From assembly GCF_013912065.1 (NCBI RefSeq), contig NZ_JACESA010000001.1, positions 310,001 to 374,000 of the forward strand: 64,000 nt of DNA, read 5' to 3'. This document shows positions 41,921 to 50,169 of this stretch, in pieces. Within the stretch, counting starts at the first letter, position 1. Every line of letters starts with the position of its first letter. Source of the stretch: Brevundimonas sp. GTDB lineage: Bacteria > Pseudomonadota > Alphaproteobacteria > Caulobacterales > Caulobacteraceae. The notes under the pieces are model-generated. The model was given only the letters and a program-made list of their open reading frames with translations. It was not told the DNA's origin and did not search any database. A program made the position numbers and the translations under genes.

Positions 41921-42076
41921 GGAGCGTCCCTGAAGTCTGGAAGGCGGAAACGGGTCGAGCGGTCGGACGGATGAGCAGGGCTGCCGGTGTCGACTCCGGC
42001 CGAGACCTCGATGCTCAAGGACAATCCGAACGGACCTCATTTAACCTTTCGCCCGGCTCGGCGCTCCCCCGATCCC

Positions 42077-42108
42077 TTGCCCGATCCGCCATATGTCTTG
42101 CCTTAAAG
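42077..42108 (+). promoter_or_regulatory. Candidate AraC direct-repeat site 5
   Basis: TTGCCCGATCC (42077) and TTGCCTTAAAG (42098) begin exactly 21 bp apart, 157 bp upstream of the DUF1330 ATG (reverse strand). Confidence 0.5.
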
Positions 42109-42125
42109 ACCAGTCACCCGATCCC

Positions 42126-42998
42126 TCAGGCGGGACCGCCCACGAGTCCGCTGATCGCGCGCGGAACCCAGACGCCCCGGGTGAACAGCCAGGTGGCCAG
42201 CACGACAAAGGCCGTGGCCGCCAGAAGCAGCGCCGCGGCCGCCAGGCGCAGCACGGGGCGGGGTCTCGACCGCCGCACCCGGATGAAGACCTCGGCGACC
42301 AGCAGGTTGGGGACGTAGAAGAAGAACATCATAATCGCGTCGAACCAGCCGGTGAACCCCGCGCCCCGGCCGAGATCGCCGGCCAGGACGGACCAGGCGG
42401 CGTACTCCATCCTGTAGAGCCAGGAGCCGACGGTCAGGGCGAACAGGCGGATGGCCCAGGCGCGATGCCGGTCGTAGCGACCCGCCCGGGCATGACGCCA
42501 GGCCAGGACCGCGCAGAGCACCATGAGAACGCCGTAGCCGCCGAAGCCGACGTCCATCAGCGTGCCGCCGATCGTCCCCGCAAAAAGAATGAAACCCAGT
42601 CCGCCGACACCGGCCAGGGTCGCCGAGATCACATAGATCCGCCCCAGCCAGCGATGGAGCGCCGGCAGGCGCCGTCTCAGTCCGCCGATCAGCTGTATTG
42701 GGCCCAGCAGGAGAAGGACGCCGCCCGCCAGGAAGTGAACGCCGATCGCGATCGTCGCGGCCGGCGCCGCGGCGTCATGCAGGCCCGGGAGGGACTCGTT
42801 CCACCGCTCGGCCGCGCCGCGCAGGGCGACGCCGCCGAAGAAGGCCAGGATATAAATCGCGAAGATCGCCCCGCTGACCCAGGTTGCGCCCACGAGCACG
42901 CGCCCGCTCCACCGCAGGACCGCATCGGACCAGTCCCGGCCCTCTCCGCCCGCCCGGGCGGCGTCGGCGGTTCGCATCTGCGCCTGAGACTTGTTCAT
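42126..42998 (-). CDS. DUF2306 membrane protein
   Basis: A membrane protein of about 290 residues with several hydrophobic spans (e.g. VLVGATWVSGAIFAIYILAF, VHFLAGGVLLLLGPIQLIGG). The LPALHRWLGRIYV and RHRAWAIRLFALT patterns of DUF2306 carry conserved histidines that may bind haem or metal. The ATG at 42998 (MNKSQAQMRT) is chosen; a TTG at 43058 would add 20 residues. It may supply electrons to the redox cluster, but this is inference. Confidence 0.78.
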   Translation of the reverse strand: MNKSQAQMRTADAARAGGEGRDWSDAVLRWSGRVLVGATWVSGAIFAIYILAFFGGVALRGAAERWNESLPGLHDAAAPAATIAIGVHFLAGGVLLLLGPIQLIGGLRRRLPALHRWLGRIYVISATLAGVGGLGFILFAGTIGGTLMDVGFGGYGVLMVLCAVLAWRHARAGRYDRHRAWAIRLFALTVGSWLYRMEYAAWSVLAGDLGRGAGFTGWFDAIMMFFFYVPNLLVAEVFIRVRRSRPRPVLRLAAAALLLAATAFVVLATWLFTRGVWVPRAISGLVGGPA

Positions 42999-43148
42999 GT
43001 CGCGGTCCGCCCGGCGGGTCGAAGCTCCGCGCCCCGACCCTTCATCCGTCACGCCCAAGGGTGATGATCCTCCATCGGAGGTCGATGCCGGAATCTGCGC
43101 GAAACTTGCCTCATTCTTCGCCCCGCAGCCTGACCCGCCTGGCCGGCC

Positions 43149-43574
43149 TCAAAATCCGAAGTCGATCTGATCGGGCGAGGCTCCGGATCTGCCGCGCCCG
43201 CGGCGGGCATTCGCCGGCGAGCTCCCCGCGCCCGCGCCTTGGCCCGTCGGCGCATCGGGGGGCGTCGTCCGGTCGGGCGCCGCGACCGGCGTCGGCATGG
43301 GCCGCGTCATGCCGGGCAACCGGGGCGTCCTCGGCGCCTTCAGGGGCGGCGGCGGCAGCTGTCCGCCGCGCGTCCGCTTCCAGGACGTCAGTTCGCTTTC
43401 CCACCAGCCGACCCGGCCCGGCGACACCCGAACCCGACGGGGGAAGGCGCCGTCGCGCTCCATGCGCCAGGCGGTCGACCGGCTGATGCTGGCGATATGC
43501 TCGACCTGATCCCAGGACAGGAGACGATCTTCCCTGCCCCCGGGCTCGATCGCCTCGTCTTCGATCCCGCTCAT
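43149..43574 (-). CDS. AlpA-like helix-turn-helix regulator
   Basis: A 141-residue protein whose first 65 residues (LLSWDQVEHIASISRSTAWRMERDGAFPRRVRV) form an AlpA/excisionase-type winged HTH, followed by a Pro/Gly-rich disordered tail. AlpA proteins regulate integrase or excision in integrated elements. It ends the conjugation gene block. Confidence 0.78.
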   Translation of the reverse strand: MSGIEDEAIEPGGREDRLLSWDQVEHIASISRSTAWRMERDGAFPRRVRVSPGRVGWWESELTSWKRTRGGQLPPPPLKAPRTPRLPGMTRPMPTPVAAPDRTTPPDAPTGQGAGAGSSPANARRGRGRSGASPDQIDFGF

Positions 43575-43765
43575 GCCCGGTCGCCCAGTGACAGGCGCGC
43601 CTCCGCCGCCAGAACCCGCGCGAGCACTGCGGCGTCATTGGCCGCATCCACCGCATCGCGCGTCCGCCAGGTTCGCAGGACGGTCTTCAGGGCCGAACTG
43701 GCGGCGGGGTCGGCCATCACGGACGCGACCGACGGCGCAGCGCCCAGGGGATTCCGCCTAACCAC
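43571..43765 (-). CDS. Small unknown ICE protein (64 aa)
   Basis: A 64-residue helical protein with a GTG start, overlapping both neighbours (8 bp with the HTH gene, 4 bp ATGA with the AlpA gene). Coupling on both sides supports it as real. The function is unknown. Confidence 0.5.
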   Translation of the reverse strand: MVRRNPLGAAPSVASVMADPAASSALKTVLRTWRTRDAVDAANDAAVLARVLAAEARLSLGDRA

Positions 43766-44033
43766 GACGCCGTCCCCGGGCGGCCGGCGGCGCGCCTGTG
43801 CGCACGTCGGTCATCTGCGCCCGGGCCCAGTCCCGCAGCAGACCGCGCGGATAGTAGGGTCTCGAGCGGATGTGCCGGCACGGCGGACCGTTCGACCCGG
43901 TCGACCAGAGCCTGGCGAGGGTGGCCGGCTTGAGGCGGATGCCGCACTGGGCCAGGAAGGCCGAGGCCTCCGTGCGGGTCAGCAGGTCGTCGTCGGCGCG
44001 GTCATCGCCGGGCTGCAGGTCCTGATCGGTCAC
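43758..44033 (-). CDS. Helix-turn-helix protein in the ICE block
   Basis: A 91-residue protein with a GTG start that overlaps the lytic transglycosylase stop by 4 bp. The sequence LLTRTEASAFLAQCGIRLKP to RLWSTGSNGPPCRHIRSRPYY fits a short excisionase-like HTH. Overlap at both ends supports coding. Confidence 0.65.
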   Translation of the reverse strand: MTDQDLQPGDDRADDDLLTRTEASAFLAQCGIRLKPATLARLWSTGSNGPPCRHIRSRPYYPRGLLRDWARAQMTDVRTGAPPAARGRRRG

Positions 44034-44626
44034 GGCGCGCCTCGCGACCGGCACTGCCGGCTGTTTCGCGGCCCCTGCCCGGCGCTCAGCGCCAGGAAAC
44101 ATTCGATCACGGTCGCAACATAATCCCGGGTTTCGGCGATGTCGGGCACGCGCCCGAGCCTCGCCACGCGCGACGGGCCCGCATTGTACGCGGCCAGGGC
44201 CAGGCGCAGGTCGCCGAAGCGCAGGATCTGGCGCGCCAGATAGTCGGCCCCGCCGCGCAGGTTCTCGATCGGGTCCGACCGGTCCGTCACGCCCAGCTCC
44301 AGGGCCGTCTCCGGCATGAGCTGGGTCAGGCCGACGGCGCCGGCGGGCGATCGCGCATCCGGCCGGTAGGCCGACTCGGTCAGCACCACGGCATGGAGGA
44401 GCTTCTCGTCGAGCCCGTGGGCGGCGGCGGCCCGGGCGATGGCGTCCTGGAAAGGCTGGTCGAGCGAATCCAGCCGGGGCGTGTCGGCGTCCGCGATCCA
44501 CACCGCAGGCTCCGGCTCCGGGCGACCGAACAGGTCCCCGCCGGCGCGCCGCCAGTCGACCGACTGCGCCGCCGCGGGCGCGGCCAGCCCCAGAAGCAGG
44601 CCCGCCAGAAGACCGATCCTCACCAT
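44030..44626 (-). CDS. Lytic transglycosylase of the conjugation system (VirB1-like)
   Basis: A 198-residue periplasmic SLT enzyme. A signal peptide (to about residue 20) precedes the SLT domain with the catalytic glutamate in VVLTESAYRPDARSPAGAVG and LTQLMPETA, then AALAAYNAGPSRV-like spacing (LALAAYNAGP). It opens peptidoglycan for assembly of the transfer channel. It overlaps traF by 7 bp. Confidence 0.87.
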   Translation of the reverse strand: MVRIGLLAGLLLGLAAPAAAQSVDWRRAGGDLFGRPEPEPAVWIADADTPRLDSLDQPFQDAIARAAAAHGLDEKLLHAVVLTESAYRPDARSPAGAVGLTQLMPETALELGVTDRSDPIENLRGGADYLARQILRFGDLRLALAAYNAGPSRVARLGRVPDIAETRDYVATVIECFLALSAGQGPRNSRQCRSRGAP

Positions 44627-45129
44627 GTCAGAACCTCCCGATAGACACCGATCACCTCGGCCGTCCGGACCGGTCCGAAGTAGCGGCTGTCGAAGCTGCC
44701 CGAGGTGTCGCCGACCAGAAAGACCTCATCGGCCGCCAGCCGACGGCAGTCCGACCACTGCGGCAGGACGGCGCCGCGACGATCCTTACGATGCACCGCC
44801 ATGACGCCCCCAGGCGTCACGACCCGTCCGTCCTGCGCGCAGATCCGGTCACCGCCCACGCCCGCCACGCGTTTGATCAGGGCGACCTCCGCCGGCATGC
44901 CGAGCGAGGCGAGGTAGGCGCGCGCCCGCTCGGGCTGGGGAACCGCGACGGTCGAGCCCCGTACGATGTTTCCGGCCGGAACGCGGGCGTAGACGCCCCG
45001 CGTCAGGCTGGGGCTCTCGTTGACCAGGGCGAGCGCAGGCGTCTGGCGCGCGAGGAGCGCGAGGGCTCCGAGCATGAAGACGGCCACGCCGAGGACCGCC
45101 CATCGGTTTCCATTGTCCAGCGGGCTCAT
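44620..45129 (-). CDS. traF: Conjugative transfer signal peptidase TraF
   Basis: A 169-residue S26-type peptidase with one N-terminal membrane helix. The catalytic serine is in NESPSLTRGVY and the lysine in IKRVAGVGGD; VFLVGDTSGSFDSRYFGP is the third family box. TraF cyclises or trims the TrbC pilin. It overlaps trbI by 4 bp. Confidence 0.88.
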   Translation of the reverse strand: MSPLDNGNRWAVLGVAVFMLGALALLARQTPALALVNESPSLTRGVYARVPAGNIVRGSTVAVPQPERARAYLASLGMPAEVALIKRVAGVGGDRICAQDGRVVTPGGVMAVHRKDRRGAVLPQWSDCRRLAADEVFLVGDTSGSFDSRYFGPVRTAEVIGVYREVLTW

Positions 45130-46322
45130 GGCCGATACGGCTCCAGGATCAGATCGCGGGTGATCATCACCCGGACGAGAGCGCCCGCGCGCACCCGGAT
45201 CGAGGGCCGGACCTCCAGCTCGCGGTCGATCAGACGGCCGCCCACCCGCGCGCCCTCGATGGCCGCCGCGTCTCCGGCGTCGCCGAGCAGCCCCCCGGAG
45301 TCTGGGTCATCGTCCCGGGCGATCTGGCCCAGGGTGGTGATGGCGCCCGCAAACAGGGTTCCGACCAGAAGCGGGAACAGTCTGCGGTCCACCGATCCCC
45401 GCACGCCGACGGCGCCCTGCGCATCGACCCCGGGCTCGCCGGTCAGGACGAGGCTCTTGCCGTTCGGCAGGATCAAACGCTCCCAGGTCAGAAAGGCCCG
45501 GCGATCTCCGTAGGCGCTTTCTCCCTCATGGCGCCCGATGAGCCGGGTCCCCTGGGGGATGAGAAGATGACGGCCGCTGACGGTGTCGTAGATGTTCTGG
45601 CTGACCGTCGCGATGACCGGCCCGGCGCGCGCGGTGTCGACGGCGGTCAGCAGGGCCGCGGGGATCATCGCCCCGGCCTTCAGCTCATAGGGCGACAGGG
45701 GCGCGGTCAGGACATGGCCGTTGTAGGTCGCGCCGTAGTCGGCAAGCTGCGCCGGTTCGGCGCGTCCGGCCGATCGCCCGGCCGCCGCCTGTCCTTCCGC
45801 CGAGTGCGCTGCGGCGGTCTGCGACCCCGCGGCCTCGTCGAAAAACAGTCCCGACCGCGCCGCGAGCTCCCTCGGTCCCGGACCTCGAGACGCGGACGCC
45901 GGCGCCGGTCGATAGGCCGGCGGAGACGACCGCGGTCCCGTCGCGACGTCGGACGCCGGCGCCTCCACCGGCCCGGCGGCTTCGCCGCGAGGCTCCGGGA
46001 GCCGGTCGTAGCTCGCCGGCTGGTGCGTCACGGCCTCGGCCGGGCGCACGACGCCCCGCGCCTGATCCTCCCGCGCCTCCGCGGCACGGGCCCGCGCGCC
46101 GTCGCGCAGTTCCGGCTGGACCACGAAGGCCCAGGCCAGGGAGCCGGAGATCAGGACCACGCCGCCGATGACGATGGTCTGGACCACGGAGCGCCTCAGG
46201 CGCACGGCCGTCGGTCGTGGGGCGCGCATCGAAAGCCCCGGAGCGGGCGCTTTCGTATCCGCCACGCCGGGAGCGCTCGCGTGCATCGGCTCGGCGGGTG
46301 GAGAGGTGTCGGCGTCGGTCAT
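45126..46322 (-). CDS. trbI: Type IV secretion protein TrbI (VirB10-like)
   Basis: A 398-residue inner-to-outer membrane linker. It has an N-terminal cytoplasmic tail, one transmembrane helix (about residues 46-66), a Pro/Ala-rich periplasmic stretch, then the conserved VirB10 domain (LKAGAMIPAALLTAVDTARA, then GPVIATVSQNIYDTVSGRHL and LLIPQGTRLIG). It bridges the ATPases to the outer membrane pore. Confidence 0.9.
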   Translation of the reverse strand: MTDADTSPPAEPMHASAPGVADTKAPAPGLSMRAPRPTAVRLRRSVVQTIVIGGVVLISGSLAWAFVVQPELRDGARARAAEAREDQARGVVRPAEAVTHQPASYDRLPEPRGEAAGPVEAPASDVATGPRSSPPAYRPAPASASRGPGPRELAARSGLFFDEAAGSQTAAAHSAEGQAAAGRSAGRAEPAQLADYGATYNGHVLTAPLSPYELKAGAMIPAALLTAVDTARAGPVIATVSQNIYDTVSGRHLLIPQGTRLIGRHEGESAYGDRRAFLTWERLILPNGKSLVLTGEPGVDAQGAVGVRGSVDRRLFPLLVGTLFAGAITTLGQIARDDDPDSGGLLGDAGDAAAIEGARVGGRLIDRELEVRPSIRVRAGALVRVMITRDLILEPYRP

Positions 46323-47341
46323 GGCCTGGCTCCTGGCAGACGATGAATGCGGACGATCTGCGGGCGTCGGTCGCCCAGGCGCAGCTCCGCGCGGTCGAGA
46401 ACCCGGTCGACGATGAAGAGCCCCCCGGCCTGGCGGTAGTTGACCAGCTGGGCCTCGCCGTCCGGGGCGACGACGAACAGGGCGGGCGCCTCGTCGACCT
46501 GAAGCTCGGGCGGAAAGGCGATGAAGGTGCGCAGGCCGTCGTTGAAGACCGCCGTCGGCGTCCAGCGCGGCGCGCGTCCTCGGGGCTCCAGCCGATACCG
46601 GGCGTCCAGCGCGCCCTCCGGGAGGACGACCGGGTCCGGAACGCGGATGTCGCGTTCACTCTCCACCGGATCGCCCACGGCGGGCCTAACCTCGGCCGCC
46701 GGCGCCGCCCAGGCGACCGCCGTATTGAAGGCGGCAGGCGAGCCGCTCTTAAGATCAATGAGATAGACACGCTTGTTCGTCGTCAGGACGAGGTTGGTCT
46801 CAAGTCCTCGCTCCAACGGCTTGAGCAGGACATGCACCCGCTGCGCGGCGCCTTCGCCGGACAGGGCCTCGCCGATCTGCCAGCGCACCGTGTCCCCGGC
46901 CGCCTTGGCGATCAGGGTCTCCCCTTCGCCCAGGGTCAGGGTCGTGACCCGCAGCGGCGCGGTCCAGACCTCGAAGACCCGGCCCGGCGACCAGGCGAAG
47001 ACCTGCATCCCGCCCACGAAGGAGTCGGATCGCGACGGCGTCGCCGCCCTCGCATTGGCCTCGGCGATCGCGGCGCGGCCGACGGCGGGGGGCGGCGCTG
47101 CGGCCGCAGGCTCGATCTCCGCAAGGTAAGGCCGCGCGTCGTCGTCCGGGATCGCCGCCTCGGTGACCTCCGGTTCAGGCTCAAGCGGCTGGAGCGCGGC
47201 GGCGGCCGGCTGCTCCACGACCGCAGCGGCCACGATCGGCAGGTCCGTCGCGACAGGCCCGGGCGCGCCACCTGGGAGCAGCGCGCAGCCGGACAGAAAA
47301 AGACCGGCCGTGGTGATGATCAGGAGGCGTCGGGGGTCCAT
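46319..47341 (-). CDS. trbG: Type IV secretion protein TrbG (VirB9-like)
   Basis: A 340-residue protein. The start at 47341 gives MDPRRLLIITTAGLFLSGCA, a lipoprotein-type signal. The C-terminal half (DARYRLEPRGRAPRWTPTAV and FNDGLRTFIAFPPELQVDEA) is the VirB9 domain that forms the outer membrane pore with VirB10. It overlaps trbF by 22 bp and trbI by 4 bp. Confidence 0.9.
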   Translation of the reverse strand: MDPRRLLIITTAGLFLSGCALLPGGAPGPVATDLPIVAAAVVEQPAAAALQPLEPEPEVTEAAIPDDDARPYLAEIEPAAAAPPPAVGRAAIAEANARAATPSRSDSFVGGMQVFAWSPGRVFEVWTAPLRVTTLTLGEGETLIAKAAGDTVRWQIGEALSGEGAAQRVHVLLKPLERGLETNLVLTTNKRVYLIDLKSGSPAAFNTAVAWAAPAAEVRPAVGDPVESERDIRVPDPVVLPEGALDARYRLEPRGRAPRWTPTAVFNDGLRTFIAFPPELQVDEAPALFVVAPDGEAQLVNYRQAGGLFIVDRVLDRAELRLGDRRPQIVRIHRLPGARP

Positions 47342-48003
47342 GATACGTCCTCGATTTTCAGGCCTAGGGGGTTCTTCATCAGCTCCGCCTCGGTCCGGGG
47401 CGGCTGGGTCGTGGTGGTGATCAGGGCGCGCCAGCGTTCGGTTCCGGCCGATTGGCCGTTGACGAAGCGGGTCTCCCGCCATTGAAGATCAAAAGTCCGC
47501 TCCGTCCGTCTGACAACGTTCAGGATTTCGACATTGACGGCCTCGCGTCCGACGTCCGAAAACGGGTCGTGCGTCTGGGCCCAGGCGTTGAGGAAGGCGG
47601 CGGCCCGGGGCGTCAGCAGGTCATAGGCGCGAAGCCAGTTCTGGCGAATGACGATGGGATCGATCGACTTGGAGCGGACGTCCCGGACCCAGCCCGCCAG
47701 AGCATGACCGACCTGGGCCTCGTTGGGTTCGTAGCGGCCGCCGATGGCGGTGATCCTCTGGGTCTCGCCCCAGTCCGAGACCTCGACCACGAAGGGTTTG
47801 ACCACGGCCCGCTCCGCCTGGACCCACCAGCCCGCGCCGAGGAAGGCCGCCAGCGCCAGATTGGCCAGGGCGATCCGCCGCCAGTTCCGGGCGTGGGCCA
47901 GGGACAGGCCCATCCGGTCGTCCCAGATCTGGCCGGCCCGCTGGTAGGGGGTCGAGGCGGGCGCGGCGGGCATCGGCCGCTTGGGACGAAAGAAGGGATG
48001 CAT
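47320..48003 (-). CDS. trbF: Type IV secretion protein TrbF (VirB8-like)
   Basis: A 227-residue bitopic inner membrane protein. One membrane helix (about residues 46-63) is followed by a VirB8/TrbF NTF2-like periplasmic domain (VKPFVVEVSDWGETQRITAI to YEPNEAQVGHALAGWVRDVR). It starts 1 bp after trbL ends. Confidence 0.9.
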   Translation of the reverse strand: MHPFFRPKRPMPAAPASTPYQRAGQIWDDRMGLSLAHARNWRRIALANLALAAFLGAGWWVQAERAVVKPFVVEVSDWGETQRITAIGGRYEPNEAQVGHALAGWVRDVRSKSIDPIVIRQNWLRAYDLLTPRAAAFLNAWAQTHDPFSDVGREAVNVEILNVVRRTERTFDLQWRETRFVNGQSAGTERWRALITTTTQPPRTEAELMKNPLGLKIEDVSWTPDAS

Positions 48004-48004
48004 C

Positions 48005-49426
48005 TCAGCTCTCCTCGCTTCTCAGATTGGGGGACAGGACGCCGCTGGTTTCACCGGCGGGCATCAGGGTTCGACCGGCATTGGCGACGAAGAAGGCCTG
48101 AAGCGCGGTCGCCCGGCCCTGCGGGCGACCGGATCCGCCGCCCTGCCCGGCCGCGGCGCGGTGAAAGTCCCGTCGCGCCGCCTCGGTCTCCCGCGCCAGG
48201 GTCGCCGCCGGGCGTGCGCCGCCGGGGGCTTCCGTTCCCGCGGCTCCGGCCGAACCGCCGCCTGACGCCCCCTCGGAGGGTTCGTCCGATGGCTCGACCG
48301 GCTGAGAGCGCCAGGCGCGGGCAGGTTCGCCGACGCCTGAGGTCGTCGGACCGGGTCCCGGCGCTCCGGCGCCCCGGCCGCCCGGCCGCGGGCCGGGATT
48401 GTCGTTCGACGGCGGCGGCGCACCCGGGCTGCCACCCCCGCCTCTTCCGCCTCCGGTCGGCGACACTGCGGCGGGCGCCCGACCGGCCCCGGCGCCGGCG
48501 GCCGTCCGCGCCAGTCTCGCCGCTCCGCCGCCCGCCATGGCGCCGGCGCCCGCGATACCGGCGCCGGCGAGGACGCCCGCCCCGCCGACGGCCAAGGCGC
48601 CGGTCAGGGCCGCTCCGGCGCCCAGGGCCGGGCCGCCGGTGACGAGGGCCGAGGCCAGGTTCGGGATGAACATCGCCAGCATGGCCAACAGGAGGGCGGC
48701 GACCAGGATGGTGAGGGCCTCGTAGATGTCCGGGTTGGCCGACGGCTGCAGCTGGTCGAACACGGTCCGCGCCCCCGAGACCACGATGGCCAGGGCCAGG
48801 ACCTTCAGACCGGAGGAGACGACGTAGCCGAGCGGCCGTTCGGCCAGGAAGGCGGACTTCGACCAGATGCCGAACGGCAGGAGGACGAAGCCGCCGAGGG
48901 TGACGATCTTGAACTCCAGCAGGGAGACGATGATCTGCAGCGCCAGGACGGCGAAGGCCAGCAGGATGCCGATCATGGCCAGACCCAGGATCAAGGCGTC
49001 GGCCATATTGCCGACGACGTCGAGGGGATTGTCAACGGGCGCGGGGGTCTCGCCCAGGGCGCGGACGATCTCCCAGCCCTGCTGGAGCACGGCGCCGGGG
49101 TTGAGAAACTCGGCCCTCGACAGGGATCCGCCGCCCGCCGTCAGCCCCAGTTCGAGGAAGCCGACGTAAAGGGTTTCAGAGAGTTGCTGCCAGTCGTTGA
49201 TCAGATACGCAAAGGCGCCGATCAGCAGCACCTTGCCGAAGCCGGCCGCCAGCACCTCCCGGTTGGCCGACAGGGCCCACTGGATGCCGGTCAGGGCGAC
49301 GACCAGCACAATCAGCAGGCCGAACACGCCGTTGACCGCGCCCTGCAGGGCGTTGAACCCGGCCGAGACGGTGTTCGAGAACACCACCATCAGCGCGTTG
49401 GGCGTTTCCATGCTGACCCGGGCCAT
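48005..49426 (-). CDS. trbL: Type IV secretion protein TrbL (VirB6-like)
   Basis: A 473-residue polytopic inner membrane protein with several hydrophobic spans in the first 290 residues (GLLIVLVVALTGIQWAL, ALILGLAMIGILLAFAVLAL). The C-terminal about 180 residues are Gly/Pro/Ala-rich and disordered. VirB6-type proteins form part of the DNA path through the inner membrane. Confidence 0.88.
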   Translation of the reverse strand: MARVSMETPNALMVVFSNTVSAGFNALQGAVNGVFGLLIVLVVALTGIQWALSANREVLAAGFGKVLLIGAFAYLINDWQQLSETLYVGFLELGLTAGGGSLSRAEFLNPGAVLQQGWEIVRALGETPAPVDNPLDVVGNMADALILGLAMIGILLAFAVLALQIIVSLLEFKIVTLGGFVLLPFGIWSKSAFLAERPLGYVVSSGLKVLALAIVVSGARTVFDQLQPSANPDIYEALTILVAALLLAMLAMFIPNLASALVTGGPALGAGAALTGALAVGGAGVLAGAGIAGAGAMAGGGAARLARTAAGAGAGRAPAAVSPTGGGRGGGGSPGAPPPSNDNPGPRPGGRGAGAPGPGPTTSGVGEPARAWRSQPVEPSDEPSEGASGGGSAGAAGTEAPGGARPAATLARETEAARRDFHRAAAGQGGGSGRPQGRATALQAFFVANAGRTLMPAGETSGVLSPNLRSEES

Positions 49427-49431
49427 GGCCG

Positions 49432-50169
49432 TCAGTCCCGGGCGCGCGCGAACGGATCGAAGGCCGGCGGCGAAGGCGTGCTCCCGGTCGTCGCCCAGCG
49501 ACGCCGACGCGTTTCCTCGCCCGCGGCGCGGTCCGCCGCCTCCCGGGCCGTCGCCTCGGCCATCAGACGCGACTGGGCCAGCATGATGGTGCGCAAGGCC
49601 GCCAGATCCTCGGCCAGGACCGCCAGCAGCTGATTGGTCGCCTGGACGGCCGCGGTCTGGCCCTGGGCGGCCTGGCTGGCGTCAAGCGCGCCCGCCACCC
49701 GGTTCGACCGGCTCGCGCCCAGCCGCTCGAGTTCGGCCGCCGTCCGCGCCAGATCCTCGGCGGTGCGGCGGGCGTTGGAGGTCCGGGCCTCGCTCTGTTC
49801 CAGCAGCCGCAGGGCGTCGGCTCCGGTGAGGTCGTCCGGATAGAGGGTCTCGAACTGGCGCTCGATCCCGGCGACGGTCGAGGCCGCGCCGCGCACGCTC
49901 CGCGCCAGTTCGGCCATGTCGCGCAGGGACTGGCTGCTACCGGTCAGGTGGCTGTAGGGCGAGGCGGCCAGGCTGCGCGCCTCATTGGCGAGGCTTTCCA
50001 GTTGGCGGGCGGCCTGCAGCGCATTCTCCAGGTGATTGCGCGGATCGAACACCACCTGCTGGGCGGCGGCCGGCGCCGCGGACGCCGTGAGGACGGCCGC
50101 CAGGACGGCGAGGACGGCCCTATTCGGCCGCGAGCGGACCGGCGAAGGCGTCGAAAACGGAATCCACAT
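49432..50169 (-). CDS. trbJ: Type IV secretion protein TrbJ (VirB5-like)
   Basis: A 245-residue periplasmic or pilus-associated protein. The ATG at 50169 (MWIPFSTPSPVRSRPNRAVL) yields a signal peptide ending SAAPAAAQ. The mature part is helical, with VFDPRNHLENALQAARQLES and repeated Ala/Gln coiled-coil stretches typical of TrbJ. The start lies 50 bp inside the end of trbE. Confidence 0.87.
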   Translation of the reverse strand: MWIPFSTPSPVRSRPNRAVLAVLAAVLTASAAPAAAQQVVFDPRNHLENALQAARQLESLANEARSLAASPYSHLTGSSQSLRDMAELARSVRGAASTVAGIERQFETLYPDDLTGADALRLLEQSEARTSNARRTAEDLARTAAELERLGASRSNRVAGALDASQAAQGQTAAVQATNQLLAVLAEDLAALRTIMLAQSRLMAEATAREAADRAAGEETRRRRWATTGSTPSPPAFDPFARARD

